DNA of 64,000 nt. Origin: Sinorhizobium medicae (GTDB taxonomy: Bacteria > Pseudomonadota > Alphaproteobacteria > Rhizobiales > Rhizobiaceae). The position numbers and the translations under genes were made by a program. A model generated the notes under the pieces. That model saw only the letters and a list, made by a program, of their open reading frames with translations, had not been told where the DNA came from and did not search any database. The stretch covers positions 62,001 through 126,000 of the forward strand of contig NZ_VITA01000008.1 of NCBI RefSeq assembly GCF_007827695.1, given 5' to 3'. This document shows, one piece after another, positions 18,260 to 27,951 of this stretch. How positions within the stretch are numbered: position 1 is the stretch's first letter; each line of letters begins with the position of its first letter.

Positions 18260-19702
18260 ATGAACAAACTCACATCCTCCTATTCCCCCGTCCACGTTAT
18301 TGGCGGCGGCCTTGCCGGATCGGAAGCCGCCTGGCAGATCGCGGAAGCGGGCGTCCCGGTCATCCTGCATGAGATGCGCGGCGTGCGCGGCACGGACGCT
18401 CACAAGACCGACAGCCTTGCCGAACTCGTCTGCTCCAATTCTTTCCGTTCCGACGATGCGACCAGCAATGCCGTCGGCGTTCTTCATGCGGAGATGCGCC
18501 TCGCGGGGTCGATTATCATGCGATGCGCCGATCTCAATCAGGTTCCTGCCGGCGGCGCGCTGGCCGTTGATCGCGAAGGCTTCGCCGAGGCTGTCAGCGC
18601 GGCGATCGCGGCCCATCCGCTGATCACCGTCCTGCGGGAGGAAATCCGCGGCCTGCCGCCGAAGGAATGGGATCTCGCCATCATTGCGACCGGTCCGCTT
18701 ACGGCACCGGATCTCGCCGACGCGATCCGGGCGGAAACCGGCGCTGACGCCCTCGCCTTTTTCGACGCCATCGCGCCGATCGTCCATGCGGATACGATAG
18801 ACATGGATATCTGCTGGCATCAGTCGCGCTACGACAAGGTAGGCCCCGGCGGCACGGGCAAGGATTACATCAACTGTCCGCTGACGCAGGAGGAATACAA
18901 CGCCTTCGTCGATGCGCTCATCGCCGGCGACAAGACCGGCTTCAAGGAATGGGAAGGCACACCCTATTTCGACGGGTGCCTTCCAATCGAAGTGATGGCA
19001 GAACGCGGACGTGAGACCCTGCGTCACGGGCCAATGAAGCCGATGGGGCTTACCAACGCCCATAATCCGTCGGTCAAGCCCTATGCGGTCGTACAGCTTC
19101 GGCAGGACAATGCGCTCGGCACGCTCTACAACATGGTCGGCTTTCAAACGAAACTGAAATATGGCGCGCAAGGAGAGGTCTTCCGGATGATCCCGGGGCT
19201 CGAGAAGGCAGAGTTTGCAAGACTCGGCGGTCTGCACCGCAATACCTATATCAATTCGCCGACCCTGCTCGACCAGTCGCTGACCCTCAAATCGCGTGCG
19301 GGACTGCGCTTCGCCGGCCAGATCACCGGCTGCGAGGGCTATGTAGAAAGCGCGAGTATCGGACTTCTGGCCGGCCGCTTCGCCGCGGCGGAACGCAAGG
19401 GCGCCTCTCCCGCCATTCCGCCAGTGACGACCGCCTTCGGCGCTCTCCTCAATCACATCACCGGAGGGCACATCGTCTCCGACGATGAACCGGGCAAGCG
19501 CTCCTTCCAGCCGATGAATGTCAATTTCGGGCTGTTTCCGCCGCTCGATCCCGGGGCCCTCACAAGGCCGGAGGGGGCGAAGCGCTTTCGCGGCAAGGAA
19601 AAGGCAAGCGCCAAGAAGCAGGCGATGGCCTCACGAGCGCTGAGCGACTGTGCAACCTGGCTCGACAAAAATCTATTGATCGGCGGGGCAGCGACCCGTT
19701 GA
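18260..19702 (+). CDS. trmFO: Methylenetetrahydrofolate-tRNA-(uracil-5-)-methyltransferase
   Basis: The 480-residue flavoenzyme methylates uridine 54 of tRNA (T loop) using methylene-tetrahydrofolate. The N-terminal FAD-binding motif [18 protein letters not shown] is clear, followed by HEMRG, the [12 protein letters not shown] block with a conserved Cys, [14 protein letters not shown] and [16 protein letters not shown] with the other conserved Cys, and a C-terminal [17 protein letters not shown] at 18260 begins [17 protein letters not shown]; a longer frame from 18224 would add a non-conserved stretch. Formerly called gid. Confidence 0.95.
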   Translation: MNKLTSSYSPVHVIGGGLAGSEAAWQIAEAGVPVILHEMRGVRGTDAHKTDSLAELVCSNSFRSDDATSNAVGVLHAEMRLAGSIIMRCADLNQVPAGGALAVDREGFAEAVSAAIAAHPLITVLREEIRGLPPKEWDLAIIATGPLTAPDLADAIRAETGADALAFFDAIAPIVHADTIDMDICWHQSRYDKVGPGGTGKDYINCPLTQEEYNAFVDALIAGDKTGFKEWEGTPYFDGCLPIEVMAERGRETLRHGPMKPMGLTNAHNPSVKPYAVVQLRQDNALGTLYNMVGFQTKLKYGAQGEVFRMIPGLEKAEFARLGGLHRNTYINSPTLLDQSLTLKSRAGLRFAGQITGCEGYVESASIGLLAGRFAAAERKGASPAIPPVTTAFGALLNHITGGHIVSDDEPGKRSFQPMNVNFGLFPPLDPGALTRPEGAKRFRGKEKASAKKQAMASRALSDCATWLDKNLLIGGAATR

Positions 19703-19711
19703 CGTCAACGG

Positions 19712-20167
19712 TCAATCCGGTCCAGGCGCCGCGTTGCCCGACGCTTCCTTCTCGAGTTTCGTCCTGAAACTGCCGAGCAGCCATAGCGAGACCTCGGCCG
19801 CCTCGGCCGCGGTCCGAAATTCGAAAGCATTGTCGAGATAGGCGAAATCCGGGAAGTGGACGATCAACCCGCGCCCACTGTCTGATGTATTGACCCGCAC
19901 CTTGTCCGGTTGAACGACATGACAGACATAATGCGTGCCATGCGACTGTATGAAGCCCGCCTTACCGTCATGGAGACGCAGGAAGATCGCTGTTCCGTCA
20001 ACGCTTGAATGCAGCGCCCGGATGGCCTCGTCGGGAAATGCCCGGCCGAATTCCACGATCGCCGAACCCGCGTCCGGATTGTCTGCATCGCGCTCGGCGC
20101 GTGCGTTCATCCTGATATAAAACACGCAGACGGCGGCAATCGCAGCCGGGAACAGTAACCAAAGCAT
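19712..20167 (-). CDS. Membrane-anchored hypothetical protein
   Basis: The 151-residue product begins with one hydrophobic anchor (MLWLLFPAAIAAVCVFYI) and then a soluble part with IVEFGRAFPDEAIRAL, IFLRLHDGKAGFIQ and RVNTSDSGRGLIVHFPDF, ending in a Lys/Glu and Ala/Pro-rich tail. I do not recognise the family. It lies just past trmFO on the opposite strand and 80 bp downstream of the phytoene-synthase-like gene, so it may be the last gene of the secDF-linked cluster. Confidence 0.7.
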   Translation of the reverse strand: MLWLLFPAAIAAVCVFYIRMNARAERDADNPDAGSAIVEFGRAFPDEAIRALHSSVDGTAIFLRLHDGKAGFIQSHGTHYVCHVVQPDKVRVNTSDSGRGLIVHFPDFAYLDNAFEFRTAAEAAEVSLWLLGSFRTKLEKEASGNAAPGPD

Positions 20168-20248
20168 CGCGTGGGTCCCTTGAGAGCGACGGGAATCCGA
20201 TAGAACAATGGGAGACTTGCGCCAGGATGACGGCCGAACGGCTATCCG

Positions 20249-21091
20249 CTAAAATTTCCGACGCCGGCTCGCCCGCCACATCCGCCATTGCCGCTGCCAT
20301 TGCGGTGCCTGCAGTGGCTGACGAAGGATTCGCGCTCCGGCGGCCTCGGCACGGTCGAACACAGGTTCGGCCAGGGCGACGGGTATGAAGGCGGAGAAAT
20401 TCCGGGCCGAAATCGAACTGGCACTCTTGCGCGCCCTGGCAAGATGATCGCGGCCGAGACCGCAAAATGCGCGGATGGCGTTTTCGACGGCGCCCTCGTC
20501 GTTCACCGCAAGGAGAGCCTCCCTGTCGAGCCCCGTTGCGCTCAAAATCTCAGCAGGCAAATAGACCTGGCCACGCCCGACATGAACAGGCAGAAGAAGC
20601 AGGAGACCGGCGATCGTCTGAGCGACACCGGCATGACCGGCCGCGTCTGCGGATTCCGCCGCGTTGACCGGGTCGAGGATCAGCGAAGAGAGCTGGATGA
20701 GCGCCGATGCGGTTTCACCGGCATAGCCTTCGAGCGCCGCCCTGTCCTGCATCGGATCCTCGTAAAGATCGAAAATGCGTGCGTCGATCATGTCCTGCAG
20801 AACGCGAACAGGCAGCTGATGCTCGCGAACGCATCGCAGGAGCGCTTCGGCTAAAGGATGCCCCCCGCCGTCCGACTTTTCGTTTTCGAGAATGTCGCGC
20901 CACCACTGCAGCCGGATCTCACCGGGTAGCGGCTCCTTGACCATGTCACGGACGCGGGCGATCTCGGCGTAGAAGGCATAAAGTGCCGCGAGCGAATGCC
21001 GCTTCTCTACCGGAGAAAGCAGACAGGCCAGGTAACGATCGCGGTCGGTGTCCCGCAGGGTCGCGAGAATTTGGTCATCGGACTGTTGCAC
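20249..21091 (-). CDS. Phytoene/squalene synthase family protein (NDUFAF6-like)
   Basis: The 280-residue protein has the squalene/phytoene synthase fold signature: DRYLACLLSPVEKRHSLAAL, YAFYAEIARVRDMV and PGEIRLQWWRDILEN. The Asp-rich DxxxD substrate motif of true prenyltransferases is altered to EIARVRD. The sequence resembles NDUFAF6, a mitochondrial complex I assembly factor, rather than carotenoid enzymes; no carotenoid genes lie nearby. It sits directly after an NDUFAF3-like gene (21113-21499) and secDF. Assembly or membrane-linked role inferred. Confidence 0.8.
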   Translation of the reverse strand: MQQSDDQILATLRDTDRDRYLACLLSPVEKRHSLAALYAFYAEIARVRDMVKEPLPGEIRLQWWRDILENEKSDGGGHPLAEALLRCVREHQLPVRVLQDMIDARIFDLYEDPMQDRAALEGYAGETASALIQLSSLILDPVNAAESADAAGHAGVAQTIAGLLLLLPVHVGRGQVYLPAEILSATGLDREALLAVNDEGAVENAIRAFCGLGRDHLARARKSASSISARNFSAFIPVALAEPVFDRAEAAGARILRQPLQAPQWQRQWRMWRASRRRKF

Positions 21092-21112
21092 GCCGAGTTT
21101 CCTTGGAACGCC

Positions 21113-21499
21113 TCACACCGCGATCAATGCCGCGGCGACGGCGCGCGATTCCGCCAGCATCACGTTGTAGGTTCGCACCGCCGCACCCGTGCTCATCGGA
21201 TCGGACGAGATGCCGGCGGCCCTAAGCGCCGCTTTCAGCTCGACCGGCAACGGGCGGATTTCCAGGCCGGTTCCGACGAGCAGCACCTCGATTCCGGGCG
21301 CCTCATCGAAAACACGCTGGAACTTCGCGACCGCAAGCAGATCGCCTTCGGCCACGCCCCAGGCGTAGATACCGGAAGGCAGCATCAGAACGGAGCCGCG
21401 ATGCGACATGTCGGCGAAGCGGAACCCGCCATTGCCGTAAGCGTCGACAGGCGCCCGTCCCGGAAAGTGCGCTTCGCGCATTTCGATCCCTTTTGCCAT
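21113..21499 (-). CDS. Mth938-like domain protein (NDUFAF3/DUF498 family)
   Basis: The 128-residue protein shows the Mth938/DUF498 pattern: AHFPGRAPVDAYGNGGFRFA, HRGSVLMLPSGIYAW, EVLLVGTGLEIRPLP and PMSTGAAVRTYNVMLAESR. Human NDUFAF3 is the mitochondrial homologue and helps assemble complex I; association of this family with secDF genes in alphaproteobacteria is known. The start is two bases past the secDF stop, so it is very likely co-translated with secDF. Biochemical activity is unknown. Confidence 0.85.
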   Translation of the reverse strand: MAKGIEMREAHFPGRAPVDAYGNGGFRFADMSHRGSVLMLPSGIYAWGVAEGDLLAVAKFQRVFDEAPGIEVLLVGTGLEIRPLPVELKAALRAAGISSDPMSTGAAVRTYNVMLAESRAVAAALIAV

Positions 21500-21501
21500 G
21501 A

Positions 21502-24078
21502 TCAGACGGCACCCTTTGCTTCTGTCTTCGACGGCGAATCCGGATTGTTCGGGTCCTCCGTGCCACCAAGCCGACTGTTTCGGCGGTTGAAGAGAATGAG
21601 CAGCGGTCCGGCGACATAGATCGAAGAGACTGTGCCCACAAGTACGCCGAATATGAGCGTCGCACTGAAGGTCTGAACAAGAACGCTGCCCCCGAACAGA
21701 TAGAGCGCGACGAGAGCAAGCATCGTCGTCAAGGACGTCAGAACGGTTCGCGAGAGGGTCTGATTGATCGACGTGTCGATCAGGACTGAAAGCGGCATCC
21801 TTCGATAGCGCACCAGATTTTCCCGAACTCGATCATAAATCACCATGGTATCGCTCAGCGAATAGCACACGATCGTCAGCAGCGCCGCAATGCTGGCGAG
21901 ATTGAATTCAATGCCTGTCAGCCCAAGGAATCCGAGGGTCAGCAGCACATCGTGCAAGGTCGCGACAACGGCTCCTAACGCAAATCGCCGGCCGAAACGA
22001 AGCCAGACATAAAGCAGAACGCTCAGCACCGCAGCAGCAAGAGCAAGCGATCCTGCCCGCGTCAGCTCCCCGGAAACGCCGGGACCGACCACCGCGACAC
22101 GCCGGAAGTCATACTGATCCTCGAGCTCTGCGCGAACGAGACCAACTGCCGTCTGCTCGGCATTGTCGCCCGCTTCCTGCGAGGGGATACGGATGAGAAC
22201 GTCTCGCGCCGAACCAAGTTCCTCGATTTGAACCTCTCCGAGGTTCAGTTCGTCGAGGCGGGCACGGATGTCGGCACGGTCAGCCACCCCGGTTCGCGCC
22301 CGCAGCTCGATAACGGAGCCACCTCTGAAATCTGCTCCCATGTTGAGCCCGAGGCTTGTCAGGAGGACCAGCGAAGCAAGCGACAAAGCTGTCATCAAAA
22401 TGAAAACCGGATTACGGATCGCCATGAAACGGAAGTCTGCCCGACTGAAAAATCCCGTCCGAATGCCCCGTGGCAGCCGGTGCGGCCGACGACGGCGATA
22501 CCAGCCGCGGATAAGCCGGCGCGTCAGGCTGTGCGCGGTTAGAATGGTGGTAAGGCTGCCGACGGCAAGCGTGACCGCAAACCCGCTGAAGGCGCCGGAG
22601 CCGAGAGAGAGCAGGATAACGCCCGCGATGAATATCGTAAGGTTCGAGTCGACGATGCTTCTCAAGACGCGTTCGAAGCCATCGTCCAGCGCCCGTCGCA
22701 ACGGCTTGTCACTGCTGCGTGCCTCTTCCCTGAGACGCTCGTAGATGAGAACGTTCGAGTCGACCGCAATTCCGATCGTGAGGATAATCCCGGCAATTCC
22801 GGGCAAGGTCAGCGTGGCGCCGGTGACGGACAATACCGCGATTATCAGTACGACGTTGACGATGACGGCGACGACTGCGACGAGGCCGAAGAAGCCGTAA
22901 AAGCCGATCATACAGGCCGCGACCGCAAGGGCGGCGATCAGGCCGGCCGTGAGGCCATTTGCAACTGCGTCGGCCCCGTCCTCCGGGCCGACAGTACGTT
23001 CCTCGATGACGGTCAGCGAAACGGGAAGCGGACCGGCACGGATCAAAGCGGCGAGATCGTTGGCACCATCTTCCGAGAGATTTCCGGAAATCCGGACGGC
23101 ATCACCAGAGACGGCGCTGTCCAGAACGGAGGTCGAGATGACCTGCCCGTCGAGTACGATCGCAAACTGCTTCCTTGGATCCGACTGCAGGATCGGAGCA
23201 ATCCGCTCGGTTGCGCCCGCCGCGATCCTTACATCTACGACAGGTTCGGCCGTTGCGGGGTCGAAGCCCGGCTGTGCCTCGACGAAGTCCGGTGCTGCAG
23301 CGAAGGCTCGTCGCTCCACGAGGTAGGGGATGGGTGGATCGTCGAGCGAATAGAGGACCTCGGAAGCTGCCGGCGGCCTGGTGTCGACGGCCTGCTGTGC
23401 CGGCATCGACAGGTCCAGCCACCTCAGAGCGACGTCGCCCCGCTGGGCAAGAAGATCTTTGAGCCTTTGCGGCTCGTCCAAACCGGGCACCTGCACGCTG
23501 AGGCGGTCATTTTCCCGACGCTCTATCGATGGTGCAACTGCGATGACCTCGCCGACGCGCCGGCGCACGACCTCGACGGAACGGGCAACCGCGGCGGAGA
23601 CCCTGAAGTCGATGCCTTCGTCGGTCAGGCGAAGCCGAAGCGTGTCGTTGGTCGCGCTTTCTTCGTAGACCAATTCCTGGATGGACTTCCCAAAGAGGCC
23701 GTCCTGCTGAACGGGAGCGGACAAAGCCTTCAACGCCTCACGCGCGGCAGGCGCCTTCGTTCCGTCGCGGAGACGAAACTGCAGGCTCCGCCCGCTACCT
23801 GACAGACCCGTATAGTGGATATCCGCCTGCCTCAACGCATCGGCGATGGCATCGATCGTTGAATGCAGGCGCTCCGCAACGATGTCTTCGCGGTTGACCT
23901 GCAGGACAATATGAGAGCCGCCACTGAGATCGAGGCCGAGCGGTACCTGCCGGTGCGGCAGCCATGTCGGCCAATCGGCAAGCTGCTCCCTGGAAAGAAG
24001 ATTTGGCAGCGCACAGGCAAAGCCCGCCAGGACGACCAGCCAAATCAGAATGTTCTTGAACGGCGAAAACCTGGGCAT
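21502..24078 (-). CDS. secDF: Fused protein translocase subunit SecDF
   Basis: The 858-residue inner-membrane protein is a natural SecD-SecF fusion of the Sec holotranslocase, using proton-motive force to help pull chains out on the periplasmic side. SecD part: N-terminal helix (FKNILIWLVVLAGFACALP), VPLGLDLSGGSHIVLQV, large periplasmic P1 domain, and helices around TLTLPGIAGIILTIGIAVDS and NVLIYERLREEAR. SecF part: from about residue 545 (DFRFMAIRNPVF), with GADFRGGSVIELRA, SLSDTMVIYDRVREN and the last helix pair. Each half has six predicted transmembrane segments. yajC precedes it by 160 bp. Confidence 0.95.
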   Translation of the reverse strand: MPRFSPFKNILIWLVVLAGFACALPNLLSREQLADWPTWLPHRQVPLGLDLSGGSHIVLQVNREDIVAERLHSTIDAIADALRQADIHYTGLSGSGRSLQFRLRDGTKAPAAREALKALSAPVQQDGLFGKSIQELVYEESATNDTLRLRLTDEGIDFRVSAAVARSVEVVRRRVGEVIAVAPSIERRENDRLSVQVPGLDEPQRLKDLLAQRGDVALRWLDLSMPAQQAVDTRPPAASEVLYSLDDPPIPYLVERRAFAAAPDFVEAQPGFDPATAEPVVDVRIAAGATERIAPILQSDPRKQFAIVLDGQVISTSVLDSAVSGDAVRISGNLSEDGANDLAALIRAGPLPVSLTVIEERTVGPEDGADAVANGLTAGLIAALAVAACMIGFYGFFGLVAVVAVIVNVVLIIAVLSVTGATLTLPGIAGIILTIGIAVDSNVLIYERLREEARSSDKPLRRALDDGFERVLRSIVDSNLTIFIAGVILLSLGSGAFSGFAVTLAVGSLTTILTAHSLTRRLIRGWYRRRRPHRLPRGIRTGFFSRADFRFMAIRNPVFILMTALSLASLVLLTSLGLNMGADFRGGSVIELRARTGVADRADIRARLDELNLGEVQIEELGSARDVLIRIPSQEAGDNAEQTAVGLVRAELEDQYDFRRVAVVGPGVSGELTRAGSLALAAAVLSVLLYVWLRFGRRFALGAVVATLHDVLLTLGFLGLTGIEFNLASIAALLTIVCYSLSDTMVIYDRVRENLVRYRRMPLSVLIDTSINQTLSRTVLTSLTTMLALVALYLFGGSVLVQTFSATLIFGVLVGTVSSIYVAGPLLILFNRRNSRLGGTEDPNNPDSPSKTEAKGAV

Positions 24079-24238
24079 ACGTCGAAATGCTCCATCCGCC
24101 GGTCTCAGCCGGTCGCGACCCCTGCCCTAATCAGGTGATTTTGGCCTCAGACAGATCCAAAATCAAACGTGATCCATGCCGATAGCAAGCGCGGATGCGG
24201 GCGAAAAATCCGCGCACGCTTCTCAGTCCCGCGACGGG

Positions 24239-24571
24239 CTATTCCTTGACGGGCTCGCCCTTCACGCGAACTTCGGAAACGCCGCTGCGGACGACGCGGA
24301 CCTTAGTGCCCTCGGCGATTTCCACCTCGAGTTCGGTATCGTCGACGACCTTGGTCACCTTGCCGACGATACCACCGCCGGTGACGACCTGATCGCCGCG
24401 CCGGATGTTCTTCAGCAGTTCTTCGCGGCGCTTCATCTGTGCACGCTGCGGCCGGATGATCAGGAAATACATGACCACGAAAATCAGCAGGAATGGCAGG
24501 ATGGACATCAGAATATCGGCGCCGCCGCCCCCAGGGGCCGCCGTCTGCGCGAAAGCTTCGGTAATAAACAT
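24239..24571 (-). CDS. yajC: Preprotein translocase subunit YajC
   Basis: The 110-residue inner-membrane protein has one transmembrane helix (ILMSILPFLLIFVVMYFLII) followed by the family motif RPQRAQMKRREELLKNIRRG and the GDQVVTGGGIVGKVTKV beta domain. YajC associates with SecDF at the Sec translocon. It is the first gene of the leftward yajC-secDF-Mth938-phytoene-synthase-like cluster. Confidence 0.95.
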   Translation of the reverse strand: MFITEAFAQTAAPGGGGADILMSILPFLLIFVVMYFLIIRPQRAQMKRREELLKNIRRGDQVVTGGGIVGKVTKVVDDTELEVEIAEGTKVRVVRSGVSEVRVKGEPVKE

Positions 24572-24907
24572 CGATCACTCCTTGAGTTCAATTGCGCGCT
24601 TGCCCCCGCGGCAAACCTGCAGGAATATAGGAAAGCCGTGCCGCAACACAAATCACCTGCACTCTTCCCCGTTTCTCCTGCCTCTGGCACAAATTCCGCA
24701 GCAGGAGAACCCCTTGGTTGCAGGCTGCCGGTCTTTTCCAGCGTAAACCGCCGTGCTACCGAGAAAAACGCCGCCGGGCAGCCTCAATGGATTCGACCGG
24801 AAGACGGATGTCGCGGCGTTTCAAGAATTTGCCTAAGCCTGGCGCTTGCCCGTCATTGCGCGGGTCAACTGCCGATTTTGAAGTTCAGCCTGCCGGAGAA
24901 GTATGAA

Positions 24908-25783
24908 ATGCCCGAAAGCAAAATCGACGTCCTGCTCGACGAAATACACAGGCTTTCGGCGGCGCTGGAGCGTATCGCCGGACCGGCATATGCCGTCAAC
25001 GACTGGAATGAGGCCGACTGCTTCGTCTGGGCTCCGGCGACGCGCCATCTCCAGCCCGTACCGAAGCCGAACCGTATCGATCTCGCACTCATTTCCGGCG
25101 TCGACCACGTACGCGACATTCTCTTCGACAATACCCTCCGCTTCGCCCAAGGCTATCCCGCCAACAACGTGCTCTTGTGGGGCGCGCGCGGCATGGGCAA
25201 ATCATCCCTGGTCAAGGCAGTCCATGCAAAGGTCGCACATGACGCGGACAGCGCGCTCAAACTCGTCGAAGTGCACCGGGAGGACATAGCCACTCTGCCC
25301 GTGCTCATGGAAATCCTCAAGGCGGCGCCTGTGCCGGTGATCGTATTCTGCGACGATCTCTCATTCGACCATGACGATACGTCTTACAAGTCGCTGAAGG
25401 CAGTCCTCGACGGCGGCGTCGAAGGACGTCCGGCAAATGTCCTGCTCTATGCGACATCCAATCGCAGACACCTGCTACCCCGCAACATGATGGAAAACGA
25501 GCAATCCACCGCCATCAACCCCTCGGAGGCCGTCGAAGAAAAGGTGTCGCTGTCCGACCGCTTCGGTCTTTGGCTGGGTTTCTACAAATGCAGCCAGGAC
25601 GATTATCTGGCGATGGTGGACGGATATGCCCAATACTTCAAATTGCCGGTCGAGCCCGAAAAGCTGCATGCCGAAGCTCTTGAATGGGCGACGACACGGG
25701 GATCGAGGTCCGGCCGCGTCGCCTGGCAATTCATCCAGGATCTGGCCGGCCGCCTGCGCAGGCAGCTCGACACGCCGGCCTGA
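24908..25783 (+). CDS. DUF815 family AAA-type ATPase
   Basis: The 291-residue protein has Walker A WGARGMGKSS (near residue 98) and Walker B VPVIVFCDDLSF, followed by the sensor-like LLYATSNRRHL and PRNMMENE, typical of DUF815 P-loop ATPases. The ATG at 24908 is preceded by GGAGAAG; an open frame reaching 24176 has no conserved content upstream of this. The family is widespread near yajC in alphaproteobacteria; its cellular job is not known. Confidence 0.85.
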   Translation: MPESKIDVLLDEIHRLSAALERIAGPAYAVNDWNEADCFVWAPATRHLQPVPKPNRIDLALISGVDHVRDILFDNTLRFAQGYPANNVLLWGARGMGKSSLVKAVHAKVAHDADSALKLVEVHREDIATLPVLMEILKAAPVPVIVFCDDLSFDHDDTSYKSLKAVLDGGVEGRPANVLLYATSNRRHLLPRNMMENEQSTAINPSEAVEEKVSLSDRFGLWLGFYKCSQDDYLAMVDGYAQYFKLPVEPEKLHAEALEWATTRGSRSGRVAWQFIQDLAGRLRRQLDTPA

Positions 25784-25851
25784 TACACGCGGGGATGCGG
25801 GCAGAGAACCACGCCCGCCTTTCCTCACCCCGCGCTAGACTAAGCTACCCT

Positions 25852-26007
25852 TCATGGATTGACGGCCCGGATGCCAATGGCTTCGAACGGACCCTCATTG
25901 CGCGTCGCGATGGCAGCCGAACCGTTCGCCCGCGCAATGGCCTCAATTGCACCATCCGGAAAAGTCACCTGAACGCCTCTCCGCTGTGCGTCCGCCACTG
26001 CATTTTG
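25852..26007 (-). pseudogene. C-terminal remnant of a VapC-type PIN-domain toxin
   Basis: The complement encodes about 50 residues ending in PDGAIEAIARANGSAAIATR followed by NEGPFEAIGIRAVNP and a stop. This is the end of a VapC ribonuclease toxin: the helix before the third acidic region and the ATRN...F...G signature. The frame is cut upstream by a stop (26008-26010), and neither the N-terminal Asp-bearing half nor a VapB antitoxin is visible. It is a decayed toxin-antitoxin locus between two convergent core genes. Confidence 0.7.
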
Positions 26008-26085
26008 CTAGCGGCTTAGGTCACTTGACTTCGATCAGATCGATGCAGCGGTAGCTGCCACCAAGGCTGCCGTAGCAAGGCTGCA

Positions 26086-26135
26086 ACGATCGAAAACGCC
26101 GCGCGGCCTGTCAGCCGCGCGGCGTTTTCGATCGT
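26086..26135. terminator. 22-bp-stem bidirectional terminator
   Basis: A perfect 22-bp stem (26086-26107 with 26114-26135) encloses CTGTCA between the convergent DUF815 ATPase and NlpD-like genes. Internal AAAA and TTTT give short U-tracts on either strand. The rest of the 25784-26186 gap holds the vapC remnant. Confidence 0.8.
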
Positions 26136-26186
26136 CTCGTGTTTGCTCTTAAGTCCCGTACGGTTCGGGATACGCGCCTGCTATAC

Positions 26187-27716
26187 CTATTCGAGATAGG
26201 TCACCGGGTTGACCGGGGTCGCATTCTTGCGCACCTCGAAGTGCACCTGCGGCCGCGATGCCCTGCCCGTCATGCCTGATGATGCGAGCGTCTGCCCGCG
26301 CTGGACCTTCTGACCGCGTTGCACCTTCAGTTCGGCAGCATTGCCGTAGACCGTTACGGTACCGTCATCGTGGCGCACCAGAACGGCATTGCCGAGCTCC
26401 TTGAGGCTGCTGCCCGAGTAGATCACGACGCCGTTCTCAGCCGCCTTGATAGGCGTACCCTCCGGAACCGATATGTTGATACCGTCATTCCGGTTGCCAT
26501 CGACATTGGCGCCATAGGCAGCGACGACCGCGCCACGGACCGGCCAGCGGTATTTCCCGATGCCGGTCGACTTCGGGAGATCTTCGTTGACATCCGACTT
26601 GATGGCGACTTCGGACACGCTCTCCTTGGCGGCAGCCGCCTTGGCTTCGGCCGGCTTGGACTGCTCCGTTGCGGCAACCTTGGCTTCGTTCTTCTTGGGC
26701 GAGACAGAAGCCGTGACGACAGCGTCGGTCGCTGGCGTATTGGCCGAAGCGCTGGGGATATTGAGTTTTTGTCCGATGCGGATGGCTTCCGTCGTAAGCC
26801 CGTTTGCCTGCTTCAGAGCAGCGACCGAGACACCGTTCGCCTTGGCGATCCGGTTCAGCGAGTCGCCCGGCTTGACCGCATAACCGCCAGTGCCGCCGCC
26901 CTCGCCAGCGCTGTTGAGCTTGCCTGCGGCCACATCGCTGCGGCTTTCGTTCTTTTCGCGAGATTGGGACTGACCGGGGAGGATTGCGACCTCGCGCTGA
27001 TCAGTCGGCAGCGGCGACGGGCGCCTCTTACCACCTTCCACGTCGGCGATCGACCCCGATGCAGCCGCCTTCGCGGCGCTGCCCGCGGCGCCAAACGTCG
27101 GAATGACCAGGCGCTGGCCCGGCTCTACCTGGCTTGACGATTTCAATCCGTTCGCCCTCAGGATCTCCTTCTCGGGGACGCCGAACCGTCTGGCGAGAAC
27201 GGTCACCGTGTCGCCCTGACGGACCAAGATCGTCGGCGCGTTGGAGGCACTCCACCCCCCCTTGCTCGGAATATCCCTGGCGCCCCCCGACTGCGGCTGC
27301 GACCTCGGAAGGGCGGCGGCCTGCGAGTCGAGAGAAGCGGTCCGAACCTGCTGCTGCCCGGATGTGGCGGACGGCTCGTCGAGGCTCGTACGCTGGACGG
27401 CCATAGGCGTGGATGCGACACGAGCACTGGAGACCGGCGCCGCTGCCGCATTGTAGCCGCCGCCAGCGGGATAGGATTGACCGACCGACGCGCTGTTTCC
27501 ATAGGAGGGCGCTGCATCGCCACTTGCGACATCGCCTCTCGGCATCGTACTCGAACCCTGCGGGATCGAGCCTGTCATTATGTCGTCAGACCGCGAGAAG
27601 AGCCCGCCGAAGCGGCTGGCGTCAGAACTGCAACCGGTCGCTACACCCGCAAGCAATATAGCCGCGCAGAGACGGATCATAGACTTGCCTGCCTGGGGAG
27701 ATTCAAATTTACGCAT
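26187..27716 (-). CDS. NlpD-like lipoprotein: two LysM domains and degenerate M23/LytM
   Basis: The 509-residue envelope protein has a lipoprotein signal (IRLCAAILLAGVATGC, Cys29), a low-complexity Ser/Ala/Gln region, LysM 1 (about 162-208, ILVRQGDTVTVLARRFG), LysM 2 (about 278-325, YAVKPGDSLNRIAKANG), an Ala/Lys-rich linker and a C-terminal M23/LytM fold (about 395-509). The zinc ligands look lost: the HxxxD site is NDGINISVPEG, VYxHL is VYGNAAEL, and the HxH site is PQVHFEVR. So it probably activates cell-wall amidases, as NlpD and EnvC do, rather than cutting peptidoglycan. It lies near pcm and surE, the classic nlpD neighbours. An internal ATG 12 codons in is an alternative start. Confidence 0.88.
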   Translation of the reverse strand: MRKFESPQAGKSMIRLCAAILLAGVATGCSSDASRFGGLFSRSDDIMTGSIPQGSSTMPRGDVASGDAAPSYGNSASVGQSYPAGGGYNAAAAPVSSARVASTPMAVQRTSLDEPSATSGQQQVRTASLDSQAAALPRSQPQSGGARDIPSKGGWSASNAPTILVRQGDTVTVLARRFGVPEKEILRANGLKSSSQVEPGQRLVIPTFGAAGSAAKAAASGSIADVEGGKRRPSPLPTDQREVAILPGQSQSREKNESRSDVAAGKLNSAGEGGGTGGYAVKPGDSLNRIAKANGVSVAALKQANGLTTEAIRIGQKLNIPSASANTPATDAVVTASVSPKKNEAKVAATEQSKPAEAKAAAAKESVSEVAIKSDVNEDLPKSTGIGKYRWPVRGAVVAAYGANVDGNRNDGINISVPEGTPIKAAENGVVIYSGSSLKELGNAVLVRHDDGTVTVYGNAAELKVQRGQKVQRGQTLASSGMTGRASRPQVHFEVRKNATPVNPVTYLE

Positions 27717-27951
27717 GACGCTTTACCCACTCCGAACGCAACTCGCTGTAGAATGATTAAAGCGCATTAGAGTTACCGCCCGGTTAAGGGCGGCACGATT
27801 CTGGCGAAATGCTAACCATAGGGCGTCCAAACAGGCGCTTTCCAGCCAGATGCAGCACGCAGGACGCGAAGATGAAACGCTGGAGCGGGATGAGAAAAAT
27901 ATCGCGGCCTTTCCGCCCGCATCCCCCATTGGAACCAATCACGTTCGTGCT

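Noticed and set aside
18122-19471. 449-codon leftward frame opposite trmFO
   Set aside because: Antisense to a complete trmFO with all motifs; no motif of its own.
25784-26020. Rightward gene in the DUF815-NlpD gap
   Set aside because: The ATG at 25854 meets a stop after two codons; the coding signal is on the other strand, as the vapC remnant.
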